From Anaerolineales bacterium UBA877 (lineage in GTDB: Bacteria > Chloroflexota > Anaerolineae > Anaerolineales > Villigracilaceae): a stretch of 37,697 nt of DNA. Each line of letters starts with the position of its first letter. Position 1 is the first letter of the stretch. Below are positions 8,266-16,523 of this stretch, piece by piece. Where the stretch lies: assembly GCA_002294405.1 (NCBI GenBank), contig DBFP01000051.1, positions 30,958 to 68,654 on the forward strand. Reading direction: 5' to 3'. The translations under genes were made by a program, and so were the position numbers. The notes below the pieces were generated by a model. It was not told the DNA's origin and did not search any database. It saw only the letters and a list, made by a program, of their open reading frames with translations.

Positions 8266-9453
8266 TCATTTCACCTTTTCCACACTGGCTCCATCCGCTG
8301 CGTGACAGATATATACCTCAGGCTGTTTTCCAGTCATTTTCGCATATCCGTTCCCCAAATCGCAAGCAAAAAATTCAACAGCCTGCCGTGAAACAAGATT
8401 TACCGTGCATCCACCGAAGCCAGCACCGGTGAGACGAGCTCCGTAACAACCGGGCAGGGATTGCGCCACCGTGACCATCGTATCCAATTCGGGACAAGAG
8501 ACTTCATACAAGTCGCGCAGGCTGACATGGCAGTCGTTCATCAGTTTACCAAACCCGGCGGAATCGTTTTTTTCAAGCAGGTTGATCGCCTGATTTGTAC
8601 GAGCGATTTCATCTACGACGTGCTGAGCCCGCTTTGCCACGATTGTCGGAAGTTTACCCACATACCGACGAAACTGGTCAACCGGAACATCTCTTAGCGC
8701 TCTTATATTAGGCATATGCCCCTTTAATATCCGCACTGCCTCTTCACAGGAAGCGTGGCGGTCATTATAAGCACTATTTGCCAAAGACCGGCGGACAGAA
8801 GTATCTGCGATGACAATCACAGCCTCCCCAGGCAATTTCATAGTGTGGTATTCCAGCGAACGGCAGTCCAGGTAAAGCAAGCGATCTTTTACACCACAGG
8901 CAGAGGCGAATTGATCCATAATCCCGCAGGTCACGCCTACATATTGGGTTTCGGCCTTCAAACCAATTTGTGCTAGTTGGATAGGAGGGAGGGTCCAAGC
9001 CCCCAGTTTTTCCCATGCCACTCCGAAAGCCATCTCCACCGAGGCTGAAGAACTCAACCCGGCTCCACGCGGCACCTCCGAGGCGAAAACAGCCTCCAAA
9101 CCGGGGGTATCCAAACCCGCTGCATGGATTGCCCACAGCACTCCTGCCGGGTAACGTGCCCAAGTGGAGAGTGGCAATCCATTAGAATCCTGCTTACTCA
9201 AAACAGATTGTTGATCGAATGTGGTTTCCTCTCGCAGGTCATAGGCGAAAAGGGTGGATCGTGCGGTTCCGGATCTTCGAAAAGCAATCAGCGTATTCCG
9301 GTCTATCGCGGCAGGAAGGACAAATCCATCGTTGTAATCCACATGCTCGCCAAGCAGGTTGACCCGCCCTGGTGCACGCGCAAAAAATTCCGGAGGGGTT
9401 CCGAAGTGGTTGGTAAATGCGGTCAAAAGATTCTGGCGCAGGTTTATGTTCAA
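8266..9453 (-). CDS. galK: Galactokinase
   Basis: This 395-residue GHMP kinase phosphorylates galactose at C1, the first committed Leloir step. Motifs appear in order: RAPGRVNLLGEHVDYNDG (26-43, galactokinase signature), GAGLSSSAS (130-138, phosphate loop), CGIMDQF with probable catalytic Asp D180, and LTGAGFGGCTVNLV near the C-terminus. The TTG start at 9453 overlaps the previous gene's stop (TTGA), which implies translational coupling, and gives the usual spacing of about 27 residues before the signature. It is the last gene of the hyuA-hyuB-MetH activation-RACo operon. No galT, galE or galM is visible nearby, so the rest of the pathway must be encoded elsewhere. Confidence 0.96.
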   Translation of the reverse strand: MNINLRQNLLTAFTNHFGTPPEFFARAPGRVNLLGEHVDYNDGFVLPAAIDRNTLIAFRRSGTARSTLFAYDLREETTFDQQSVLSKQDSNGLPLSTWARYPAGVLWAIHAAGLDTPGLEAVFASEVPRGAGLSSSASVEMAFGVAWEKLGAWTLPPIQLAQIGLKAETQYVGVTCGIMDQFASACGVKDRLLYLDCRSLEYHTMKLPGEAVIVIADTSVRRSLANSAYNDRHASCEEAVRILKGHMPNIRALRDVPVDQFRRYVGKLPTIVAKRAQHVVDEIARTNQAINLLEKNDSAGFGKLMNDCHVSLRDLYEVSCPELDTMVTVAQSLPGCYGARLTGAGFGGCTVNLVSRQAVEFFACDLGNGYAKMTGKQPEVYICHAADGASVEKVK

Positions 9454-11033
9454 ATCTCAAAACACAGATGTTCCATGAAAAGGGGGGTAAAGGAAGCCTG
9501 GGAGGTTAATTCAACATATCCTATCTTTCTCGCAATAGTCTCGGCCTCCTGGCGTTTGTCCACGGAGACGAGCATTTGTTTTGCCCCCACTCCGGCTGCA
9601 TTCCCCACCTGTTTGAAACGATCCAGCGGTAAAGGTGGAAACATTCCAGTCCGCACAGCAGAGCGCAGATCCAAATATGTACCAAACGCCCCGGCTACGA
9701 TAAACTCGTCAAGGTCGGGATACGCTAACCCTGCATTTTTCAGCAGGATCTCAACTCCAACCCGGATGGCGGATTTCGCCAATTGAATTTCATTGACATC
9801 ATTCCGGGTTACTACCAGGTCGCGGCCCAATCCCGTATCAGCGGCAGGAACCAACACGATTTCAGTTTTTGCACCACTCAGCATGACCCCCGTGCGCTTG
9901 ATCAATCTGCCGTCTTGAAGTGCTGCAACTATATCCAGGATCCCAGAACCACAAATGCCCACTGGTGGCAGGTTTTCAATGCTTTGCCACAGAATTTTGT
10001 CCACTGACCAGAGGGCGCGCTCTATGGCTCCTGGTGCAGCCCGCATCCCTTCGCGAATGTGGGCACCTTCAAAGGCAGGTCCCGAGGCGCAGGAGCAGCA
10101 GGTGATCCTACCATTTGCAATCAGGCTAATCTCTGTATTCGTTCCAATATCAAGGGCAATAATATTGCGGGGAGATCTCCAAACATCAGTAGCTAAAAGG
10201 AAAGCAATGTGATCAGCCCCAACATATCCCGCAACTACCGGGGGGAGATACACTTTCGCCCCTTTCCAGAGATTTAATCCCAAGTCACTTGCCAGGAAAG
10301 ACAAGGACTGAGTTGTTGCCGGAGCAAAGGGGGCACGACCGAGCTGTTCCACAGGCAATCCGGCGAAAATATGGTGCATGGCAGTATTGCCCACAAGGAC
10401 TGCATCCTGGACGGAATCGGGGGAAATTTGAGCCTCAGCCCTCATCTCGGCGAGCATGTTGTTCAAGGCATCCATCAGCACCTGTTGGAGTTTTCTTGTA
10501 CCATTTAGCTCGCGTCCTGCATAACTGATACGGCTGATAATATCTTCTCCAAATGCGATTTGGGGATTCATTGCACCAGACTTTGCTGCTGTCTTTCCGG
10601 TTTCAAGGTGGACAAGATAGGCTGCGAGTTTGGTGGTTCCAATATCCACAGCCAGACCATACGCGCCCGGAGCATGTACGGCTGGATTGACGGAAATGCG
10701 GGTCTCCAGCCCCTCGACTTGCAATCGTTGGGCGGAGGTCAATGATTCGGGAGGGATATCGAGTTTAATATCACTGAGCGGTTCTGCCTGGCAAGCTAGG
10801 CGGAACCCGCCAGCCAGTTCAGACTGGTTAAAAACTGACTCCTCCACCATTGTGGGAGGAGTCAGCCTTCCGACCACCAGCTTAACGCGGCACTCTTCGC
10901 ATGTCCCCGCACCCCCGCACACCGATGCCAGACCCACCCCGGCTGCCTGGGCAGCATCCAGCAGCGTTTGACCCGAATGGGTTACACCGCGCCGCCCCAA
11001 CGGTTCAAAGTCAATATTGAAAGACTCAGGCAT
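9450..11033 (-). CDS. RACo-like corrinoid-protein reductive activator (2Fe-2S ferredoxin + ASKHA ATPase, DUF4445)
   Basis: This 527-residue protein is of the COG3894 type. An N-terminal 2Fe-2S ferredoxin domain has cysteines C39, C45, C48 and C81 (CGGAGTCEEC then RLACQ). The C-terminal region (from about residue 112) is an ASKHA nucleotide-binding domain with GLAVDIGTTKLAAYLV and IALDIGTNTEISLI. Known members use ATP to drive an electron onto the inactive Co(II) form of corrinoid proteins. The ATG at 11033 is preferred over an upstream start at 11114 because the ferredoxin strand begins right after it; it overlaps the upstream stop by 8 nt. Its immediate neighbour is a MetH activation-like protein, a pairing known from corrinoid methyltransferase systems. 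Here the target corrinoid protein is absent and galactokinase follows. Confidence 0.9.
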   Translation of the reverse strand: MPESFNIDFEPLGRRGVTHSGQTLLDAAQAAGVGLASVCGGAGTCEECRVKLVVGRLTPPTMVEESVFNQSELAGGFRLACQAEPLSDIKLDIPPESLTSAQRLQVEGLETRISVNPAVHAPGAYGLAVDIGTTKLAAYLVHLETGKTAAKSGAMNPQIAFGEDIISRISYAGRELNGTRKLQQVLMDALNNMLAEMRAEAQISPDSVQDAVLVGNTAMHHIFAGLPVEQLGRAPFAPATTQSLSFLASDLGLNLWKGAKVYLPPVVAGYVGADHIAFLLATDVWRSPRNIIALDIGTNTEISLIANGRITCCSCASGPAFEGAHIREGMRAAPGAIERALWSVDKILWQSIENLPPVGICGSGILDIVAALQDGRLIKRTGVMLSGAKTEIVLVPAADTGLGRDLVVTRNDVNEIQLAKSAIRVGVEILLKNAGLAYPDLDEFIVAGAFGTYLDLRSAVRTGMFPPLPLDRFKQVGNAAGVGAKQMLVSVDKRQEAETIARKIGYVELTSQASFTPLFMEHLCFEI

Positions 11034-11703
11034 GACGGTATCGGCACCTTTCACGCAAGCTGCATATTTCACATAGATCGGTCTGCGCCATTTCCTTCCC
11101 GATGCCGACCACAAACGAGATGGACTTTTTCGGCAGCATCATTCCGCCGGAAGTGAGTTTGATGCCGATGTTGGAGGGATCCGCCAGGGCGAATATTTGG
11201 GGCTGGCCAACTTCAACGGGCCACCCAGGTTCACCCGGACTTAGTGGTGTGGAAGTTGTCAAACCATTAGTCTGCGCTTTTTCTCCCAAGCGACTGCAGA
11301 TCTGCTGGCTGAGAATTTCCACAGCAGCATTAGCCAAACCATCGAGGGAAATACCGAGCAGGGGATTATTTGCGAATATTCTGGAAGCATGGTCTTCGAG
11401 TTCCGAACCGATGGTACAAACCACCGAGGTGACCTGTTCCGCCCCTGCCAGGTGGCGTGCAACCAATGAGCCTCCGAGTTCAAACCCCCCGTTTAAAATG
11501 ATCCGTTCGTGACGATGTTCGGCAACATCAGCCTCGTGGATAATCACCGCCGGGTGAACTTTTTGGAAACCTTCTTCCAATGCTTTTTCAGCAGCCCTCA
11601 AAATGGAAGGTTTTCTTAGGCGGACGACTTCCGGATCAACCCCCTCCCCGCGTAGAACGTCATCCACGTTTAGTTGGAGATTATATTCATCACCAGGTTC
11701 CAT
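11026..11703 (-). CDS. Stand-alone vitamin B12-dependent methionine synthase activation-domain protein
   Basis: The protein has 225 residues and resembles the C-terminal S-adenosylmethionine-binding activation domain of MetH, but lacks the other MetH modules. The block LSPGEPGWPV (about 151-160) corresponds to the R-x-x-P-G-Y SAM-binding loop. GIKLTSGGMMLPKKSISFVVGIG matches the L-T-x-S-x-x-M-x-P-x-x-S-V-S segment. The C-terminus ends in a small Cys cluster, C211, C214 and C220, which may bind a metal or FeS centre. Proteins of this type usually accompany corrinoid methyltransferases and RACo. It starts 2 nt after the hyuB stop (TAAGGATG) and overlaps the RACo-like gene by 8 nt, so both are translationally coupled. 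The partner corrinoid protein is not in the window. Confidence 0.85.
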   Translation of the reverse strand: MEPGDEYNLQLNVDDVLRGEGVDPEVVRLRKPSILRAAEKALEEGFQKVHPAVIIHEADVAEHRHERIILNGGFELGGSLVARHLAGAEQVTSVVCTIGSELEDHASRIFANNPLLGISLDGLANAAVEILSQQICSRLGEKAQTNGLTTSTPLSPGEPGWPVEVGQPQIFALADPSNIGIKLTSGGMMLPKKSISFVVGIGKEMAQTDLCEICSLRERCRYRHA

Positions 11704-11705
11704 CC

Positions 11706-13343
11706 TTATGATTTTACTCCATACCCACCCCCACCCGGAGTTCGGATGGATAACACATCCCCCGGTTCCAGATCCATGCTCCCTTTACCTGGAAGAGAGA
11801 TTTCTTTCCCCTCCCGGATGAGGATGTTTTCTCCCAACATCCCTGGCCTACCGCCCGCCAGTCCATAGGGTGGAAATCTCCGACGTTCACTGAGCCAGGT
11901 CGCCTGACAACCCGTCAGCACTTGGATCTCACGGATTATCCCATCCCCCCCGCAAAACTTACCTTCCCCCCCTGACCCTCTGCGGAGTTCATATCGAAGA
12001 ACTCGCAGCGGATAGGCATATTCGAGTGCTTCCACCGGAGTATTGAGCGTATTGGTCATGTGCGAATGGATCCCGGAAGGGCCGTTTGATGATGGACGGG
12101 CACCCATCCCACCGCCAATGGTTTCATAGTAGGTAAATGCCCCAGCATGTTGCATCAAATCATCGGTGGACAGGGAATTTCGTTGGGAACGACCGATGGT
12201 GATATTGTTCATCGTCCCTTGACTGGCTGCGGGTACCCTTCCAGGGCATGCTTGAGCCAATGCGCCAAGCAAAACATCCACGATACGCTGGGAGGTTTCC
12301 ACATTTCCCCCTGCAACCGGCGAAGGGGATAATGCATTGACGACCGTACCTGGTGGAGCGATGACTTTTATGGGAACAAGGCATCCGGCGTTGTTGGGGA
12401 TATTCATTCCGAGCAGACAAAGGAAGACATAATAAACAGCTGAAAGAGTGATGGCATAAACCGCGTTGACGCTGCCTTGCTGCTGCAGAGCAGAACCGGT
12501 GAAATCCACTATAGCCGAATCCCCCTTGATGGTCACGGTAACGCATATCGGCACTGGAATGTCATCCAAACCGTTGTTATCAAGGTGGTCTGAAAATCGG
12601 AATTCACCATCGGGAATGGATTTAATCAAATAGCGGGTCATGCGCTCGGAATATGCCAGAAGTTCCCCTTCCACGTGAACTACTTCATCCTTTCCATAAC
12701 GGGCAACCAAGTCCAGAAGCCGGTCCACCCCGCGCAGGTTGGCAGAGATCTGGGCAAATAGATCGCCACGGCGTTCCTGGGGGGTGCGGACATTGGCTAA
12801 TATCAAATCCAAGATCCCCTGATCCGGTTGTCCCGCATTGACAAGTTTAACCGGAGGAATGATCAAACCCTCCTGGTAAATTTCACGCGCCACGGGCATG
12901 GAACCCGGTGACATTCCTCCAACATCCGCATGATGAGCCCGATTGGCGACGAAACCAATCCTGACCCTTTCTTCACCCTTCTCGTTTGGATATACAGGAG
13001 TGAAAGAGGGCGACAAGAAAACGGGGGATATCATGGTAATGTCTGGCAAATGGGTACCTCCCTGGAATGGATCGTTCAGGATGATCATATCCCCCGGATC
13101 CATATCCCCTGAGAAATTATCCACCGCTGCCTTTACAGCCAGGGGCATCGACCCAAGATGAACCGGGATATGGGCAGCCTGGGAGATCATCCGTCCATCA
13201 ACATCGAAAATGGCGCATGAAAAATCCCGACGCTCCTTGATATTTGGTGAAAAGCTGGCTTTTCGAAGGACCGTTCCCATTTCCTCCGCAATTGCAGAAA
13301 ATAGATGCTTAAAAACCTCCAATCTGATCGGATCGATAGTCAT
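11706..13343 (-). CDS. hyuB: Hydantoinase B/oxoprolinase family subunit (HyuB)
   Basis: The 545-residue protein contains the hydantoinase B signatures: RRDFSCAIFDVDGRMISQA near residue 40, HIPVHLGSMPLAV, NDPFQGGTHLPDITMISPVF around 90-110, and SPVAGGNVETSQR with the C-terminal Gly-rich SIRTPGGGGYG. With HyuA it forms ATP-dependent cyclic amide hydrolases (N-methylhydantoinase, 5-oxoprolinase) or, with a third subunit, acetone or acetophenone carboxylases. Its ATG overlaps the hyuA stop (ATGA), as expected for a stoichiometric partner. No small carboxylase subunit is nearby, so hydrolase activity is more likely than carboxylase. The natural substrate cannot be read from sequence. Confidence 0.95.
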   Translation of the reverse strand: MTIDPIRLEVFKHLFSAIAEEMGTVLRKASFSPNIKERRDFSCAIFDVDGRMISQAAHIPVHLGSMPLAVKAAVDNFSGDMDPGDMIILNDPFQGGTHLPDITMISPVFLSPSFTPVYPNEKGEERVRIGFVANRAHHADVGGMSPGSMPVAREIYQEGLIIPPVKLVNAGQPDQGILDLILANVRTPQERRGDLFAQISANLRGVDRLLDLVARYGKDEVVHVEGELLAYSERMTRYLIKSIPDGEFRFSDHLDNNGLDDIPVPICVTVTIKGDSAIVDFTGSALQQQGSVNAVYAITLSAVYYVFLCLLGMNIPNNAGCLVPIKVIAPPGTVVNALSPSPVAGGNVETSQRIVDVLLGALAQACPGRVPAASQGTMNNITIGRSQRNSLSTDDLMQHAGAFTYYETIGGGMGARPSSNGPSGIHSHMTNTLNTPVEALEYAYPLRVLRYELRRGSGGEGKFCGGDGIIREIQVLTGCQATWLSERRRFPPYGLAGGRPGMLGENILIREGKEISLPGKGSMDLEPGDVLSIRTPGGGGYGVKS

Positions 13344-15340
13344 TGCTTCACCTCAATGAGCAGGTTATTATATTTGTCCACTTCAACCTTGTCCTTCGGA
13401 CCGACCAGGATGGTGGTATCGGACCGGGTAATGACTGCCGGACCATGAATGGAATTGCCGTGTTTCAGCGATTCAGCCTGAAAAAACGGTGTTTTCATTA
13501 CACAGTTGGAAAAGACGACATCACGTGATTCGAGAAAAGCATCAACTGGATCTGACCCGTGTACGGGCATGGGAGTAAAAACTGGAAGGTCTCCCAGTCC
13601 GATGGCTCGTACCCTCAGGTTCACCACCTCAACCGGGGATGAAGTATTCGCGTAACCATACTCCTGCTCATGGATTCGGTGAAAATCCTCGAGGATATTA
13701 CTGCTGAAAGGCACGATCAATTCATATGATTGTCCTTGATAGCGCATATCGAGAAAGCGCTCAAGGCGAATGAGGCTTTTGTCCACCCCTTCGGTTGAAA
13801 TGTCGTTTCGTCCTTGTTCAGAAAGGACATCCAGCTTGGCAGAAAGTTCTTTGAGGGGAGTATTTCCGGGAAGCATTACCGTGAGCGAGTAGTCCTTAAT
13901 TACATCCGCAGCCAGCATCCCGAACGCGGAAAAAGTGGAGGCCAGCGGCGGGATAAGCACGAGGGGAATGCCCAACTCTCGAGCCAGATCGGCAGCATGC
14001 AGCCCCCCTGCACCGCCAAAGGAAAGCAAAGTGAAGCGCCGCGGGTCGTGTCCACGTTCCACCGATATAACACGCAGGGCACGTTCCATGTGGGCATTTG
14101 CCACTGCCACCACACCCAGGGCAGCCTGTTCTGGGGTTAAATTCAACTTATCGCCCAGTTTTGAGATGGCCGCGTTGGCACGGGAGCCATCCAAAGGCAT
14201 CTGTCCTCCCAGGAAATGATCGGCGGGTAAGCGGTTGAGGACCAGGTTGGCATCGGTGACGGTGGGTAAATCGCTGCGACCATAACATGCTGGACCGGGG
14301 TCTGCTCCGGCAGATTGAGGACCGACAACCAGCGACCCGCCCTCATCCACATGGGCAATGGAACCACCTCCAGCGCCTATGGTGTGAATGTCCAGCAATG
14401 GAATATGAATTGGGTATCCGCTGACGATGGCGTCCGTGGTGATCTTCGTTTGGCCATCAATCACAGAAACATCAGTGGACGTACCTCCCATGTCAAAGCC
14501 AATAAGGCGGTAGCCTCCAACCGGGTTAATCATTTTGCCAACATATTCACAACCGATCACACCTCCGGCCGGGCCTGAAAGGATACAGCGTACGCCGAAT
14601 TTTCGCGCTTCCACCGGGCTGATATGACCCCCATTAGACTGCATGACACGCAGACGCGATAGCGAAGTAATATTACTTTCGAGGTGTGCTAAATATTTAT
14701 CCACCACCGGGGAAACGCAGGCGTTTATAACGGTGGTGCTGGTACGTTCATATTCCCGGTATTCGGGAAGTATTTCAGAAGACAGGGAAACCTGGAAACC
14801 AGCAGCATGCAATTCAGCAGCAACCGCCTGTTCATGCTCCGGGCGTAAAAACGAGAATAACAAGCAGATCGCCACATTGTTAACATTTTGTGATTTGATC
14901 AGGGAGATGATCTCTGACACCTGCACGGGATCAACCGGCCGCAGAATTTCACCGGTGTGGGATACCCTTTCATCCAATTCAAATCGTAATTCTGCCGGGA
15001 TGAGCGGAGGGGTCGGATCAGCGAATAAATCATAGAGAGCGGGACGATCCTGCCGGCCGATCTGGAGAACGTCTCGGAAACCGCGGGAGGTAATTAATGC
15101 AGCCCGTGCTCCTTTGTGTTCAAGGAGCGCGTTGGTCGCAACCGTAGAACCGTGAATAATGGTCGCCTCCTGGGTCCTCTTTTCCGCATATATTTTCTTC
15201 AAACCATTTAAGACTGCGATTGCAGGATTTTCAGGCGAGGAGGGAAGTTTGAAGGTTTGGATTTGTTGAGACGCAGAATCATAGATCACGAAATCAGTAA
15301 AAGTCCCACCGATATCTATCCCGATGCGGAGTGAACTCAT
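13340..15340 (-). CDS. hyuA: Hydantoinase A/oxoprolinase family subunit (HyuA)
   Basis: The 666-residue protein is the ATP-binding subunit of the hydantoinase/oxoprolinase family. It has LRIGIDIGGTFTDFVIYD at the N-terminus (first phosphate loop), ILSGPAGGVIG and IGFDMGGTSTDVSVI in the middle (ASKHA ATPase), DIHTIGAGGGSIAHVDEGG, and LSFGGAGGLHAADLARELGI late. It phosphorylates a cyclic amide or ketone for the HyuB partner. The ATG at 15340 is chosen over TTG at 15346 because a TATAAT box on this strand ends exactly 6 nt before it, implying a leaderless start. It is the first gene of a five-gene operon and is divergent from the DUF2804 operon. Confidence 0.95.
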   Translation of the reverse strand: MSSLRIGIDIGGTFTDFVIYDSASQQIQTFKLPSSPENPAIAVLNGLKKIYAEKRTQEATIIHGSTVATNALLEHKGARAALITSRGFRDVLQIGRQDRPALYDLFADPTPPLIPAELRFELDERVSHTGEILRPVDPVQVSEIISLIKSQNVNNVAICLLFSFLRPEHEQAVAAELHAAGFQVSLSSEILPEYREYERTSTTVINACVSPVVDKYLAHLESNITSLSRLRVMQSNGGHISPVEARKFGVRCILSGPAGGVIGCEYVGKMINPVGGYRLIGFDMGGTSTDVSVIDGQTKITTDAIVSGYPIHIPLLDIHTIGAGGGSIAHVDEGGSLVVGPQSAGADPGPACYGRSDLPTVTDANLVLNRLPADHFLGGQMPLDGSRANAAISKLGDKLNLTPEQAALGVVAVANAHMERALRVISVERGHDPRRFTLLSFGGAGGLHAADLARELGIPLVLIPPLASTFSAFGMLAADVIKDYSLTVMLPGNTPLKELSAKLDVLSEQGRNDISTEGVDKSLIRLERFLDMRYQGQSYELIVPFSSNILEDFHRIHEQEYGYANTSSPVEVVNLRVRAIGLGDLPVFTPMPVHGSDPVDAFLESRDVVFSNCVMKTPFFQAESLKHGNSIHGPAVITRSDTTILVGPKDKVEVDKYNNLLIEVKQ

Positions 15341-15346
15341 TGGCAA

Positions 15347-15376
15347 ATTATAACTTCAAGCGTTGACATTGCCCAA
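15347..15376 (-). promoter_or_regulatory. Predicted promoter of the hyuA-galK operon (leaderless)
   Basis: On the minus strand a perfect TATAAT (15352-15347) lies 6 nt upstream of the hyuA ATG. A weak -35 (TTGGGC, 15376-15371, 18-bp spacer) is present. It interleaves with the opposing DUF2804 promoter. Confidence 0.6.
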
Positions 15377-15391
15377 CATTGGCACTAAACT
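15363..15391 (+). promoter_or_regulatory. Predicted promoter of the DUF2804-MFS-GH2 operon
   Basis: A perfect TTGACA (15363-15368), a 17-bp spacer and TAAACT (15386-15391, 4 of 6 match) precede the DUF2804 ribosome-binding site GGAGG (15403-15407). The -35 box sits inside the spacer of the opposing hyuA promoter. Confidence 0.6.
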
Positions 15392-15411
15392 GGAATTGTC
15401 TTGGAGGAAAC

Positions 15412-16446
15412 ATGCAGATTGAATTGACCCGCCCTGGTCCTTTGCTTAACCCCGATGGCAGCCTTGCCCAGGTTGGGTGGGCACGCCAACCCATCCTGGA
15501 TTGCAACCTGGAGGCAGCCCGTTTCTATTCTCTGCGGGCATTTCAACGATTCCGCCTCAAGCGCTGGGATTATTATGCAGTTTTTACACCAGAGCGTTTC
15601 TTCTCCGCCACCGTCGCCAACCTTGGCTATGCAGGGAATATCTTTGTGTATACGATGAATTTTAAAACCAGCGAACTCCATGAAGAAGGGGTAATCCTCC
15701 CTCTGGCAAAGGGAATTACTCTACCCCGCAATAACATTGAAGGCGACAGCCTTTTTGAGAACGGAAAGGTCAATTTAACTTTCAGTCTGCGTCCAAACCA
15801 GCGCCACCTGGCTGTTTCGTGGCCGGAATTTCATAATGGAGCCGGTATTACCGCTGATATCTCATTGGTCTGCCCGCCAGGATTCGAATCAATGAATATC
15901 GTAATTCCGATCGGCAGGAAGCGGTTCTATTACAACCGCAAGATAAACTGCCTGCCAGCGAGCGGATTTATCAAATACGGTGATCAAACTGAAGTGTTGA
16001 ATCCAAAGAATTGTACAGGATCCTTGGATTGGGGACGAGGCGCCTGGGAATACAAGTCATTTTGGAATTGGGCAAGCGCGTCCGGCTTTTTACCTGACGG
16101 GCGGACTGTGGGTATTAATCTTGGCGCCGGCTTTGGTGACCTGATCAGGGCGGGAGAAAATGCGCTCATCCTGGATAACCGAATACACAAACTTGATCAA
16201 GTAAGGTTTGATTATGTTTCAGGTGAATACATGAAACCTTGGAAGTTCACTGACCGTGAAGGTCGGTTGGACCTGGTGTTTACCCCCTTCAAGGATCGTA
16301 TCGCACGCACAAATTTGGCAATCATAACAAGTGAAGTGCACCAAGTATTTGGGCATTATAACGGGAAGGTCCTATCGGATGACGGAAAAATAATTCAAAT
16401 CAATAATTTGATCGGATTTGCAGAAGAACATCATGCACGCTGGTAA
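15412..16446 (+). CDS. DUF2804 domain-containing protein
   Basis: This 344-residue protein shows the DUF2804 pattern: an N-terminal VGWARQPILDCNLE, then RLKRWDYYAVFTPERFF and LGYAGNIFVYT, then LDWGRGAWEYKSFWNWASAS, and GRTVGINLGAGFGD with an NRIHKLDQVRFDY block. The fold is probably all-beta, like other lipocalin- or carotenoid-hydratase-like families, with no signal peptide, but the function is unknown. The ATG at 15412 is preceded by GGAGG; an in-frame TTG at 15379 lies upstream of that site and is unlikely. It heads an apparent operon with a sugar transporter (77 nt gap) and a GH2 glycosidase, hinting at a role with sugars or glycosides. Confidence 0.88.
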   Translation: MQIELTRPGPLLNPDGSLAQVGWARQPILDCNLEAARFYSLRAFQRFRLKRWDYYAVFTPERFFSATVANLGYAGNIFVYTMNFKTSELHEEGVILPLAKGITLPRNNIEGDSLFENGKVNLTFSLRPNQRHLAVSWPEFHNGAGITADISLVCPPGFESMNIVIPIGRKRFYYNRKINCLPASGFIKYGDQTEVLNPKNCTGSLDWGRGAWEYKSFWNWASASGFLPDGRTVGINLGAGFGDLIRAGENALILDNRIHKLDQVRFDYVSGEYMKPWKFTDREGRLDLVFTPFKDRIARTNLAIITSEVHQVFGHYNGKVLSDDGKIIQINNLIGFAEEHHARW

Positions 16447-16523
16447 CCCTCTTTGGGCTTTAAAATCCGTTATGGATAGTTTTCCAGATTAGGATAAATT
16501 TCTCTATTCACAAAGGAGACTCA

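Noticed and set aside
11706..15340. Acetone or acetophenone carboxylase instead of hydantoinase/oxoprolinase
   Set aside because: No small gamma-type subunit is in the operon and both genes read as ordinary HyuA/HyuB; the carboxylase option cannot be excluded completely.
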